DNA from: Sphingobium sp.
GTDB taxonomy: Bacteria; Pseudomonadota; Alphaproteobacteria; Sphingomonadales; Sphingomonadaceae
Assembly (NCBI GenBank): GCA_017745115.1
Contig: JAGIAA010000033.1
Coordinates: 1-31,213, forward strand
Length of the DNA: 31,213 bases
Reading direction: 5' to 3'
In this document: piece by piece, positions 14,923 to 22,178 of the stretch
How the letters are laid out: each line of letters starts with the position of its first letter
How positions within the stretch are numbered: position 1 is the first letter of the stretch
The notes under the pieces: generated by a model
The model's input: only the letters and a program-made list of their open reading frames with translations
Told to the model about the DNA's origin: nothing
Databases searched by the model: none
Position numbers and translations under genes: made by a program

Positions 14923-15519
14923 ATGACAGACATCACCGCAGACCGCGCAGCGCTGCGCAACGCAATCCGCGCGCGCCGCAAGGCGTTCTTCGCGGCTTTG
15001 CCGGAATCGGTGAAGAATCTGTCCTTCCGGGTGCTCCCCTCGCCCGTCCTGGCGTTGATCCCGCCGGGTTCGCGGATCGCCATCTATCGCTCGATGGCCT
15101 CCGAGGCGCCGACCGAGAATCTGATCGACTTCTTGCACGAGCGCGGCTTCCCGCTCTGCCTGCCTCGTCTTGGCGCCGATACGACGGTCGAGATGGAATT
15201 CGCAGCCTGGGATCCGGACGATATCCTCGTCCCCGGCCAGCTCAAGATTCCGCAGCCCGCGCCGAGCGCGGCGCTCGTCGTGCCAGACGTGGTGCTGACG
15301 CCGATGGTCGGCTTCGACCGCGACCTCAATCGCATCGGCAACGGGGCGGGCTATTATGACCGCTATTTCGCCCGCCACGATATCAAGCTGCGCATCGGCA
15401 TCGCCTGGAGCGCACAGATGGTCGATGCGCTGCCGGTCCAGCCCTGGGATGTGCCACTGCACATGGTCATCACCGAGCAGGCGATCATCGAACGGCCGGA
15501 CGCGCCGGCAAGCCGCTGA
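14923..15519 (+). CDS. 5-formyltetrahydrofolate cyclo-ligase
   Basis: The ATG at 14923 gives a 198-residue product typical in length for this ATP-dependent enzyme, which turns 5-formyl-THF into 5,10-methenyl-THF. Key motifs are the N-terminal LRNAIRARRKAF helix, ALVVPDVVLTPMVGFD, and the ATP/folate loop DLNRIGNGAGYYDRYF (residues 134-149, the family's RLGxGxGYYDR). Position after 6S RNA and zapA is conserved in many proteobacteria, where 6S and this gene (ygfA in E. coli) are co-transcribed. Its TGA overlaps the next ATG by one base. Confidence 0.94.
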   Translation: MTDITADRAALRNAIRARRKAFFAALPESVKNLSFRVLPSPVLALIPPGSRIAIYRSMASEAPTENLIDFLHERGFPLCLPRLGADTTVEMEFAAWDPDDILVPGQLKIPQPAPSAALVVPDVVLTPMVGFDRDLNRIGNGAGYYDRYFARHDIKLRIGIAWSAQMVDALPVQPWDVPLHMVITEQAIIERPDAPASR

Positions 15520-15731
15520 TGGACTATAAGCCGACCTGGCGCAAACCTGCCGGCATGCTCCTTATCCTGGCTGTGATCGCAGCCTGGGCATTCATAGTCG
15601 CCAGCTTCTCGCAGACCATCGGCCGCTGGCCGGGCATCGTGCAGCTCGTCGTCTACATCATTGCCGGGATCGTCTGGATCTTCCCGATGCGGCCCGTCCT
15701 GGTCTGGATGGAAACCGGCCGCTGGCGCTAA
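15519..15731 (+). CDS. DUF2842 family small membrane protein
   Basis: The 70-residue protein has two transmembrane helices (about residues 13-32 and 38-56) joined by a short polar turn (SQTIGRWPG). It begins MDYKPTWRKPAGM and ends with MRPVLVWMETGRW, a pattern I recognise as DUF2842, a family common in alphaproteobacteria with unknown role. The N-terminus and the Trp-rich end would both lie on the same side of the inner membrane. It overlaps the cyclo-ligase stop by one base. A hairpin with T-rich flank follows at 15756-15796 and likely ends the unit. Confidence 0.83.
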   Translation: MDYKPTWRKPAGMLLILAVIAAWAFIVASFSQTIGRWPGIVQLVVYIIAGIVWIFPMRPVLVWMETGRWR

Positions 15732-15755
15732 AACGCTACGCACACTTCAATCAAA

Positions 15756-15796
15756 CCGTTCGCCCTTCGACAGGCTCAGCACGAACGGGTTTTTGG
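15756..15796. terminator. repeat-derived hairpin between convergent genes
   Basis: CCGTTCG (15756-15762) and CGAACGG (15782-15788) form the outer stem around CCCTTCGACAGGCTCAGCA, within which CCT and AGG can pair. A T-rich run follows on the plus strand (15790-15794). It lies between the DUF2842 gene and the convergent membrane protein gene, so it probably ends plus-strand transcription. The same core is a dispersed repeat type I recall from sphingomonads. Confidence 0.6.
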
Positions 15797-15801
15797 CGGA
15801 T

Positions 15802-16323
15802 TTAACCCCAATAAGGCCGGAACGCGGTAACGACCCGGCCGCAGGTAATGACGCCGATCCAGCTGAATAGCGACACGATCGCTATCACGCGCGCCGCGAG
15901 CGGCAGGGCATCGTCCGGCCCTAGTGCGTAGACCCGTTTCGCCGTGGTCCGGTAGAAGACGACCATGTTGATGCCGGCAATCGCCATCAGCACCATTTTG
16001 ATCTGCCAGGCGTCATTATAGATATATTCCAGCGGCGCGGCGGCGACGAATAGGAGTCCCGACGCGACGCATAACAGCCAGCCGAACACGCCATACGCCA
16101 CGAGCTTATGCAGCGCCGAAAGCGATAGGCCGCGGACCAGCCCCATCATCCGCAGATCGAACATGCCCACCGTCGCCATGAGCATGCAAAGGCCGGTAAA
16201 GTGGACGGATTCGGCGATCGGCCAGCCCCAGCGCGTATTCATGAGGTCGTAGATGCCGGCATCCACGCCCCATTGGCCGAAGTCGAGGAGCCATCCGGGC
16301 GGTGCGCTTGGCTGGAGCATCAT
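15802..16323 (-). CDS. uncharacterised multi-pass membrane protein (second of a pair)
   Basis: The 173-residue product has four to five hydrophobic segments: about residues 37-55 (SVHFTGLCMLMATVGMFDL), 71-94 (KLVAYGVFGWLLCVASGLLFVAAA), 107-125 (IKMVLMAIAGINMVVFY) and 142-165 (LAARVIAIVSLFSWIGVITCGRVV). His41 and Trp33 near helix 1 and other conserved-looking polar residues could bind haem or metal, but no accepted motif is present. It resembles CopD/DUF-type inner membrane proteins only loosely. It overlaps its upstream partner gene by 4 bases (ATGA). The function is unknown. Confidence 0.7.
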   Translation of the reverse strand: MMLQPSAPPGWLLDFGQWGVDAGIYDLMNTRWGWPIAESVHFTGLCMLMATVGMFDLRMMGLVRGLSLSALHKLVAYGVFGWLLCVASGLLFVAAAPLEYIYNDAWQIKMVLMAIAGINMVVFYRTTAKRVYALGPDDALPLAARVIAIVSLFSWIGVITCGRVVTAFRPYWG

Positions 16324-16814
16324 GGCGACGACACCATCAGTATCTTATACGTGTGGAGGAGCATCTTGCCGGCGGTGACGCCCGCGACCCAGAGCAGGAA
16401 GCAGACCGCCGCCACCCAGCGTGCATTGCCTGGCAACGGCTCGCCGCGCGCTGCGATCGGGAAGTAAGTGCGTGCCATGTGCCGGACGAGCAATGCCGCG
16501 CTGATCAGGCAGGCAAACTTGAGCGCGAAGACCCAATTGGTGAGCGCCTTGGCCGGATAGCCGAGGAGCAGGAACAGGCCGGACAGGATCGCCATGACGG
16601 CGCCGATCCACATGAAGGGAAAGAAACCCGCGAATTTCTCGAGCCGCGCGCCGGAAGCCACGCCCATGACTCGCAGCGAGACCGCCATGCCGCCGCCGAC
16701 CAGGAAGGCCATTCCCCAGGCATGGAAGATCAGCACGACGAAGTAAGCGTAGAAATCTTCGCGCATGAAGATGGAGATCGGCGTCTGCTCGATCCAGCGG
16801 AAGACTTCCATCAT
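16320..16814 (-). CDS. uncharacterised multi-pass membrane protein (first of a pair)
   Basis: The start at 16814 (MMEVFRWIEQTPISIFM) has GGAGGGG (16822-16828) about 9 bases upstream; the longer frame to 16865 has no signal for a start. The 164-residue product has about four transmembrane helices: residues 24-42 (AYFVVLIFHAWGMAFLVGG), 63-83, 92-113 (ALTNWVFALKFACLISAALLV) and 132-150. The histidines in LIFHAWG and LVRHMARTYF lie inside or next to helices, which is compatible with a haem-binding bundle, but that is inference. It is coupled by ATGA to a second membrane protein gene of similar layout, so a heterodimer is plausible. Confidence 0.7.
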   Translation of the reverse strand: MMEVFRWIEQTPISIFMREDFYAYFVVLIFHAWGMAFLVGGGMAVSLRVMGVASGARLEKFAGFFPFMWIGAVMAILSGLFLLLGYPAKALTNWVFALKFACLISAALLVRHMARTYFPIAARGEPLPGNARWVAAVCFLLWVAGVTAGKMLLHTYKILMVSSP

Positions 16815-16825
16815 GCCCGCGCCCC

Positions 16826-16840
16826 TCCTGCAAAGCAGGA
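16826..16840 (-). promoter_or_regulatory. leader hairpin overlapping the ribosome binding site of the membrane protein gene
   Basis: TCCTGC-aaa-GCAGGA forms a perfect 6-bp stem. Its bases 16826-16828 belong to the GGAGGGG ribosome binding site (16822-16828) of the gene starting at 16814. If formed in the RNA it could partly hide the site. A second inverted repeat, CAATCGA/TCGATTG, lies at 16853-16901 between this and tRNA-Asp. Confidence 0.35.
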
Positions 16841-16910
16841 TTACATGGCAAGCAATCGACCGCAAGCGGCTGTGCCTGCGACAGAGTGGGACTATCGATT
16901 GTCTGGAAAA

Positions 16911-16987
16911 TGGCGCGAGTGACGGGGCTCGAACCCGCGACCTCCGGCGTGACAGGCCGGCACTCTAACCAACTGAGCTACACCCGC
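16911..16987 (-). tRNA. tRNA-Asp (anticodon GTC)
   Basis: Read on the minus strand it has a 7-bp acceptor stem GCGGGTG/CACTCGC (one G-U pair), a D arm GCTC...GAGT, an anticodon arm with GTC in the loop between GGCCT and ACGCC, a T arm with GGTTCGAGCCCC, discriminator G and an encoded CCA. It is 77 bases long. It sits 43 bases downstream of the permease gene on the same strand. Confidence 0.97.
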
Positions 16988-17030
16988 GCTTGGTCGAGGA
17001 GCGCGCAGCTATAAGAAGGTGGGACCCCTG

Positions 17031-18227
17031 TCAACTATGCTGTGGCGGTCCGTCGCCATAATCTTCCAGCCCGTCCCGCGTAGGCTGGATCAGCGTGCCA
17101 TGTTCGAACAGGAAGCCCGCAATATCGGGCTTGCCGGCCGCGGCAGCGACTGTGCGGATGATGATGAGTAGCGGCACGGCAAGCAAGGCGCCGGCCGTCC
17201 CCCAGACCCAGGTCCAGAAACTCAGCGACACGAGAATCAGTAGCGGATTGATCTTGAGCCGGCCGCCCAGCACCAGCGGCGTCACCAGATTGGTCTCCAC
17301 CAGATGACAGCCGATCATGATGGCCGCCGGGGTCAGAGCGAGGCCAAGCGAGGAAAAGGTCATCAAGCCGCCCAGCGCGAGGAGAAGCGAGGCAACGATC
17401 GGCCCGAAATAGGGCACGAAATTGAGCAAAGCGACAAAACCGCCCCACATCACCGGCGATGGCATGCCGATCATCGTGAGGAGAGTCGCGACCACGATAC
17501 CCAGCAGGATGTTGATGCAGGTGATCGTGAAGACATAGCGGGACGTCGCATCGACGACATTCTGGATGACGCGCGCGATCGCGATTGCGTTCGAGAAGCT
17601 GCCGCGCCCGCGAATCGTGCGCTCGCGCAGCCGCGTCCAGCCCGACAGCGCGAAGAAGATCGTCAGCAGGCCGAAGACGACATTGATGACGACGACAGGC
17701 GCCGATCCGGCCAGCATCTGCAGGAGCGAGCCGGGCTCCACGATATCGCTCGCCGTGCGACTGAGGTGGCGGCTGCGCGTCGCCATGCGCACCAAGCCGT
17801 CGATGAATTCCTGCGCGTGCGTATAGAAGTCGATCACGGGCTTCAGCGTCGAGCGGATCTGGTGGATGCGGTCCGGCAGGTCGATGACCCAGTCCCAGGC
17901 CGGCACGACGATCAGCACCAGGGCCGTGTTCGCGAGGAGGAGAAAGGCGCCGAGCGAGATCAGCGCCGCCAACGGCGAAGGCACGCCGCGCCGCTCGAAC
18001 CATTCGAGCAACGGCACGAGGCAGATGGCGATGACCAAAGCCGCCGTCATCGGCATGAAGAAGTCCGCGCCGGCCCTCAGCGCGAACGGCAGCGCCAGGA
18101 AGAATCCACCGCCTGCGAACAGCGCGATCGCCGCCACCAGCCGGTTACGGCCATGCATCAGCACCGGCCCTTCGATCAGTTCATCGATGGCTGCTTCGTG
18201 CTCGGGATGCGATGTCGGCTGATCCAC
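17031..18227 (-). CDS. AI-2E / PerM family transporter
   Basis: A GTG at 18227 with GAGGG seven bases upstream is the best start, 10 bases after the thyA stop, giving 398 residues (VDQPTSHPEHEAAID); an upstream extension would overlap thyA. The protein has the eight-helix pattern of the PerM/AI-2E exporter family: paired helices near the N-terminus (FLALPFALRAG...MTAALVIAICLVPLLEW), a central region (FIDGLVRMATRSRHLS), then conserved motifs GMPSPVMWGGFVALLNFVPYFGPIV and GCHLVETNLVTPLVLGGRLKINP near the end. Members move small metabolites or act as Na+/H+ antiporters; the substrate here is unknown. It is transcribed with thyA. Confidence 0.9.
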   Translation of the reverse strand: MDQPTSHPEHEAAIDELIEGPVLMHGRNRLVAAIALFAGGGFFLALPFALRAGADFFMPMTAALVIAICLVPLLEWFERRGVPSPLAALISLGAFLLLANTALVLIVVPAWDWVIDLPDRIHQIRSTLKPVIDFYTHAQEFIDGLVRMATRSRHLSRTASDIVEPGSLLQMLAGSAPVVVINVVFGLLTIFFALSGWTRLRERTIRGRGSFSNAIAIARVIQNVVDATSRYVFTITCINILLGIVVATLLTMIGMPSPVMWGGFVALLNFVPYFGPIVASLLLALGGLMTFSSLGLALTPAAIMIGCHLVETNLVTPLVLGGRLKINPLLILVSLSFWTWVWGTAGALLAVPLLIIIRTVAAAAGKPDIAGFLFEHGTLIQPTRDGLEDYGDGPPQHS

Positions 18228-18237
18228 GGCGCCGCCC

Positions 18238-19212
18238 TCAGACCGCCACGGGCGCCGGGATGTGTGGCTGGGGCGCATAATCCTCGACCGCGAAATCCTC
18301 GAAGCGATGATCGAAGATGGTCTCGGGCTTGCGCAGGATCCTGAGCTTGGGCGCGCCGGCGGGCGTCCGCGCGAGCTGGGTCTCCACCAGTTCAGTGTGA
18401 TTGAGATAGAGATGCACGTCCCCGCCCTGCCAGACGATCTCGCCTGGCTGCAGGTCGGTATGAAGCGCCAGCATGCGCGTGATCAGCGCGAGGCCGAAGA
18501 TGTTGAACGGGAAACCGAGGCCCAGGTCGCAGCTGCGCTGGAATAGCAGCCCGTTGAGCCGTCCGTCCGCGACATGGAACTGATAGGTCATATGACAGGG
18601 CGGCAGCGCCATGCGGTCGAGCTCGTCGACATTCCACCCGGTGAAGATATGCCGCCGCGAGCCCGGATTGCGCTTCAGACTGTCGACCAGCGCCGCGATC
18701 TGATTGTGGCCTCGCTCAGCCTTGCGATAAAGCCCCTCGCCCACCGGCTCGTAATGCGGCCAATTCACCCATTGGCGCCCATAGACCGGCCCGAGATCGC
18801 CCCAGCGTTCCGCAAAGTCATCGTCGGCCACGATCCGCGCCTCGAACTCTGCCATGCCGATGTCGTCGCCCGTCGCCTTGCGATATGTGTCGAGCGGCCA
18901 GTCGGTCCAGATCGACACGCCCTGTTCGACAAGCGGACGGATATTGGTTTCGCCGGAGAGGAACCACAGCATCTCGCGCGCCGCCGCCTTCCAGAAGACG
19001 CGCTTGGTCGTCAGCAAGGGCACGGCATCGTCGGCAAGATCGAAACGCAGCGTCGCCCCGAGAATCGAGCGCGTCCCCACGCCCGTTCGGTCGACGCGCT
19101 CATGGCCATGCCGCCAGACGTGCCGCATCAGGTCGAGCACCTGCTGCTCGTAATGGGGAGCGTCAGCGTCGCGCAAATGCGAGTCGGCGGGAGAGGAAGT
19201 GAGCGTCGCCAT
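18238..19212 (-). CDS. thyA: thymidylate synthase
   Basis: From ATG 19212 the product is 324 residues. It methylates dUMP to dTMP using methylene-tetrahydrofolate. Motifs are DRTGVGTRS (41-49), MLWFLSGETNI (81-91), RRHIFTGWNVDELDRMALPPCHMTYQF with catalytic Cys206, FQRSCDLGLGFPFNI and HLYLNH. It is about 60 residues longer than E. coli ThyA because of an insert between ETN and the RRH segment (roughly 110-170), like that of the Lactobacillus casei type. No good ribosome binding site is seen. The open frame upstream covers an antisense tRNA and is not coding. No folA follows; the permease gene does. Confidence 0.95.
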   Translation of the reverse strand: MATLTSSPADSHLRDADAPHYEQQVLDLMRHVWRHGHERVDRTGVGTRSILGATLRFDLADDAVPLLTTKRVFWKAAAREMLWFLSGETNIRPLVEQGVSIWTDWPLDTYRKATGDDIGMAEFEARIVADDDFAERWGDLGPVYGRQWVNWPHYEPVGEGLYRKAERGHNQIAALVDSLKRNPGSRRHIFTGWNVDELDRMALPPCHMTYQFHVADGRLNGLLFQRSCDLGLGFPFNIFGLALITRMLALHTDLQPGEIVWQGGDVHLYLNHTELVETQLARTPAGAPKLRILRKPETIFDHRFEDFAVEDYAPQPHIPAPVAV

Positions 19213-19285
19213 GGGGGAAGCATAGCCTTTCGCGCGCGCATATCCATGCCCTTCGACGATGGGACAGCTATTGCGCATCTCCTGC

Positions 19286-19314
19286 TTGCCAGCGCCGAAA
19301 GCCGTCACTATAGG
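19286..19314 (+). promoter_or_regulatory. promoter of tRNA-Pro
   Basis: TTGCCA (19286-19291) and TATAGG (19309-19314) are separated by exactly 17 bases, a good sigma70-type pair. It would start transcription near 19321, about 35 bases before the mature tRNA at 19356. Confidence 0.6.
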
Positions 19315-19355
19315 GCAGCGCCTGTCTTGCCGGCGCAGCGATGCACCGGCCCGGT

Positions 19356-19432
19356 CGGGGAATAGCTCAGCCTGGTAGAGCACTGTCTTCGGGAGGCAGG
19401 GGCCGGAGGTTCGAATCCTCTTTCCCCGACCA
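19356..19432 (+). tRNA. tRNA-Pro (anticodon CGG)
   Basis: The acceptor stem CGGGGAA/TTCCCCG starts with the C1-G72 pair typical of proline tRNAs, followed by discriminator A and an encoded CCA. The D arm is GCTC/GAGC, the anticodon stem CTGTC/GGCAG encloses the loop TTCGGGA with anticodon CGG, and the T arm has GGTTCGAATCC. The length is 77. It lies 35 bases before ychF on the same strand and may share its transcript. Confidence 0.97.
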
Positions 19433-19467
19433 TTTTCTTCTAAACGCATCCCTCGGGAGCCGCCCAC

Positions 19468-20565
19468 ATGGGTTTCAAATGCGGGATCGTCGGGCTGCCC
19501 AATGTGGGCAAGTCGACGCTGTTCAACGCGCTCACCGAGACGCAGGCAGCGCAGGCTGCCAATTATCCGTTCTGCACCATCGAGCCCAATGTGGGTCAGG
19601 TCGCGGTTCCGGATTCACGGCTCGACAAGCTCGCGGCCATTGCCGGCAGCCAGAAGATCATCCCCACCCAGCTCGCTTTCGTCGATATTGCCGGCCTGGT
19701 GCGTGGCGCATCGCAGGGCGAAGGTCTCGGCAACCAGTTTCTCGGCAACATCCGCGAGGTGGACGCCATCGTCCATGTGCTGCGCTGCTTCGAGAATGAC
19801 GACATCCAGCATGTCGACAATCGCGTCGATCCCATCGCCGACGCCGAGACCGTCGAGACCGAGCTGATGCTCGCCGATCTCGAAAGCCTCGAGAAGCGCG
19901 TGCCCGCCCTCGCCAAGAAAGCGACAGGCGGCGACAAGGAAGCCAAGATCGGCGCGACCGTGCTGGGCAAGGCGCTCGACCTGCTGCGCGAAGGCAAGCC
20001 TGCCCGTCTCACGGTCCTCAACGACGTCGAGGAAGAACGAATCTTCAGCCAGGCGCAGCTGCTGACGTCCAAGCCCGTGCTCTACGTCTGCAATGTGGAC
20101 GAAGACAATGCCGCCGACGGCAATGCCTTCAGCGCCAAGGTGTTCGAGAAGGCCGCAGCCGAAGGCGCGCAGGCTGTGATCGTCTCCGCAGCGATCGAGG
20201 CGGACCTCGTCGGCATGGATGAGACCGAACGATCGGAATATCTGGAGAGCATGGGCCTGCACGAGACGGGCCTCGCCCGCGTCATCCGCGCCGGCTACGA
20301 CCTCCTCCACCTCATCACCTTCTTCACCGTCGGCCCCAAGGAAGCCCGCGCCTGGACGGTGCACAAGGGTGCCGCGGCTCCCGAAGCCGCCGGCGAGATC
20401 CATAGCGATTTCCAGAAGGGCTTCATCCGCGCCGAGACCATCGCCTACGATGACTATGTGACGCTCGGCGGCGAATCCCGCGCTCGCGAGGCCGGCAAGC
20501 TCCGCGCGGAAGGCAAGACCTACGTCGTGCAGGACGGCGACGTCATGCACTTCCTGCATAGCTGA
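19468..20565 (+). CDS. ychF: redox-regulated ATPase/GTPase YchF (Obg family)
   Basis: The 365-residue protein has the P-loop GLPNVGKST (residues 9-17), the switch [20 protein letters not shown], the NVDE specificity segment (NxxE, which favours ATP in this family) and a C-terminal TGS domain ending with [13 protein letters not shown]. YchF/Ola1 binds ribosomes and acts in stress and translation control in the cytoplasm. The ATG at 19468 has GGGAG eight bases upstream. It follows tRNA-Pro and is convergent with the MerR gene, which ends 12 bases beyond its stop. Confidence 0.97.
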   Translation: MGFKCGIVGLPNVGKSTLFNALTETQAAQAANYPFCTIEPNVGQVAVPDSRLDKLAAIAGSQKIIPTQLAFVDIAGLVRGASQGEGLGNQFLGNIREVDAIVHVLRCFENDDIQHVDNRVDPIADAETVETELMLADLESLEKRVPALAKKATGGDKEAKIGATVLGKALDLLREGKPARLTVLNDVEEERIFSQAQLLTSKPVLYVCNVDEDNAADGNAFSAKVFEKAAAEGAQAVIVSAAIEADLVGMDETERSEYLESMGLHETGLARVIRAGYDLLHLITFFTVGPKEARAWTVHKGAAAPEAAGEIHSDFQKGFIRAETIAYDDYVTLGGESRAREAGKLRAEGKTYVVQDGDVMHFLHS

Positions 20566-20577
20566 AGATTTGACGGC

Positions 20578-20979
20578 TCAGCGCGGATCGAACGCGTTGA
20601 GAACCGGGCACGGCCCCTGTTTCGTGCGCTCGCACTGCCCCGCAAGCCGCTCCAACGCATCTCTCGCTCGCGTCAGCTGCGCAATTTCTTCGTCGAGCGC
20701 GGCTACCCGCTGTCGCGCCACGAGCCGGACCTCGGCCCGATCGTCGCTTTCCTCGAGCTGAAGCAACCGCGCGATTTCCTTGAGCGAGAAGCCGGCTGCC
20801 TGTGCCCCGCGAATGAAATTGAGCCTGTGCACGTCGCGTTCGCCATAATGGCGGATGCCAGCGCCTGAGCGGCCAAGTTGCGGCGGACGCGGCATCAGAC
20901 CCTGCCGCTGATAATAACGCACCGTCTCGACGCCCACGCCTCCTGCCCGCGCCAGTTCCGAAACTGTAAGACCCGCCAT
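20578..20979 (-). CDS. MerR-family metal-responsive regulator, CueR-like
   Basis: The start at 20979 has GGAG seven bases upstream; a start at 20997 would lie in the operator. The 133-residue protein has an N-terminal winged helix (LTVSELARAGGVGVETVRYYQRQGLM), a dimer helix and the C-terminal loop C116-x7-C124 followed by PVL. CueR and other monovalent-metal sensors use C-x7-C, whereas MerR(Hg) spaces these cysteines by 8, so Cu(I) is the favoured ligand. The residue aligning with CueR Ser77, a mark of monovalent sensors, is Arg81 instead (DDRAEV), which is atypical. It diverges from a metal-locus operon and probably controls it. Confidence 0.85.
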   Translation of the reverse strand: MAGLTVSELARAGGVGVETVRYYQRQGLMPRPPQLGRSGAGIRHYGERDVHRLNFIRGAQAAGFSLKEIARLLQLEESDDRAEVRLVARQRVAALDEEIAQLTRARDALERLAGQCERTKQGPCPVLNAFDPR

Positions 20980-20982
20980 GTG

Positions 20983-21014
20983 TTGACTCCGTACCATGGT
21001 CCGCAGGCTATAGC
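20983..21014 (+). promoter_or_regulatory. MerR-type promoter/operator for the metal operon
   Basis: TTGACT (20983-20988) and TATAGC (21009-21014) are 20 bases apart, the over-long spacer that MerR-family activators correct by twisting DNA. The spacer contains a near-perfect dyad, CGTACCATGGTCCG (20990-21003), centred about 2 bp from the middle of the spacer. The operon's first start, at 21062, is about 45 bases downstream. The MerR gene is divergent on the other side. Confidence 0.7.
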
Positions 21015-21061
21015 CGCAAGCGGACGGCGAATCACGCGCCGAACCAAGAGGATTTCCGCAA

Positions 21062-21793
21062 GTGTCCCGAACGGCTGAACTTTACCGCATGGTCATGCCC
21101 GACCATGTCTGCCCCTACGGCCTCAAGTCACTGCATCTGCTGAAGGCCAAGGGCTTCACGGTGCATGACCATTGGCTCCGCACGCGCGCCGAAACCGACG
21201 CATTCAAGGCCGAGCACGACGTCAAGACGACCCCGCAAACCTTCATCGATGGCCAGCGGATCGGGGGCTATGACGATTTGCGCCGCCATTTCGGCAGGCC
21301 CGTCGCCGAGCCCGGCCAGACCAGCTACACGCCGGTCATCGCGCTGTTCGCCATGACGGCGCTCATGGCACTCGCCGTCAGCGCGGCCACGATGGGCACG
21401 CCGTTCACGGTCATGGCGCTGGAGTGGTTCATCTCCTTCTCCATGTGCGCGCTGGCATTGCTGAAACTCCAGGATGTCGAACGCTTCTCGACAATGTTCT
21501 TGAACTACGACCTGCTGGCGCGGCGCTGGGTGCCCTATGGCTATATCTATCCGTTCGCCGAGGGATTTGCGGGGCTCCTCATGACCGCGCACCTGCTGGA
21601 CTGGATTTCGGTGCCCCTCGCCGCCTTCATCGGCACGGTCGGCGCGGTATCGGTGTTCAAGGCCGTCTATATCGACAAGCGCGAGCTCAAATGCGCCTGC
21701 GTCGGCGGCAACAGCAATGTGCCGCTCGGTTTCATCTCGCTGACGGAGAATGTGATGATGGTCGCCATGGCGATCTGGATGGCGATCGCATGA
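21062..21793 (+). CDS. glutaredoxin-MauE/DoxX-like membrane fusion protein
   Basis: A GTG at 21062 with GAGGA upstream starts a 243-residue protein. Residues 1-80 form a glutaredoxin-like domain with the one-cysteine motif C17-P-Y-G20, TTPQTFIDGQRIGGYDDLRR (substrate-loop region) and no second active-site cysteine. From about residue 88 come five transmembrane segments of the MauE/methylamine-utilisation type, and LKCACVGGNSNVPLG carries C211-x-C213 facing the membrane surface. The fold suggests thiol transfer across the membrane, with the two sites as relay partners. Related fusions occur in copper and mercury loci. It overlaps the next gene by 4 bases. Confidence 0.85.
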   Translation: MSRTAELYRMVMPDHVCPYGLKSLHLLKAKGFTVHDHWLRTRAETDAFKAEHDVKTTPQTFIDGQRIGGYDDLRRHFGRPVAEPGQTSYTPVIALFAMTALMALAVSAATMGTPFTVMALEWFISFSMCALALLKLQDVERFSTMFLNYDLLARRWVPYGYIYPFAEGFAGLLMTAHLLDWISVPLAAFIGTVGAVSVFKAVYIDKRELKCACVGGNSNVPLGFISLTENVMMVAMAIWMAIA

Positions 21794-22140
21794 TGTGCGA
21801 TAACCGGATCATGGCGCGGATGTTTCGGATCTTGCTCGTTCTGCTGCTGGCCATACCGGCCGCACAGCTCGGCGCGCATCCGGCCGACGCCGCGCCGGCA
21901 CGCATGGAAGCCATGCACCACATGGCCGGCCATCATTCGCACGAACGGCAGACGCCGAGTCACGTCCCCGCCGTCCATCACGACTGCATCGGCTGCATCG
22001 CACCGATCGATGTGGGGCTATACCGTCCCGTCAGCCAACCCTTCCCCGACACCCGCGCGGAGCCGCGTCCCGCCAACGCAGCCTTTCTGCTCGCCCGGTC
22101 GACCGTTCCGGAAACGCCACCGCCCCGAACCACTGCCTGA
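21790..22140 (+). CDS. small exported His-rich CxxC protein in the metal operon
   Basis: The 116-residue product starts inside the previous stop (ATGA); an in-frame ATG at 21811 would give a cleaner signal peptide (MARMFRILLVLLLAIPAAQ). After the signal it has a dense histidine cluster: HHMAGHHSHE near residue 43, then AVHHDCIGCIAP with C66-x2-C69. The tail is Pro-rich and disordered. The cluster and CxxC look like a soft-metal binding or thiol-exchange site in the periplasm. I do not recognise a named family. The start is uncertain by 7 residues. Confidence 0.72.
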   Translation: MMCDNRIMARMFRILLVLLLAIPAAQLGAHPADAAPARMEAMHHMAGHHSHERQTPSHVPAVHHDCIGCIAPIDVGLYRPVSQPFPDTRAEPRPANAAFLLARSTVPETPPPRTTA

Positions 22141-22178
22141 TTTCCGACGTTCCAGGAATTTCAGACAGGATTCGATTC

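Noticed and set aside
17304..18344. Plus-strand open frame of 346 codons opposite the permease
   Set aside because: Low-complexity Arg/Asp/His peptide, and the permease motifs on the minus strand are clear.
19213..19467. N-terminal extension of thyA past 19212
   Set aside because: It covers the antisense of tRNA-Pro, giving a well-known kind of false peptide; the family starts near 19212.
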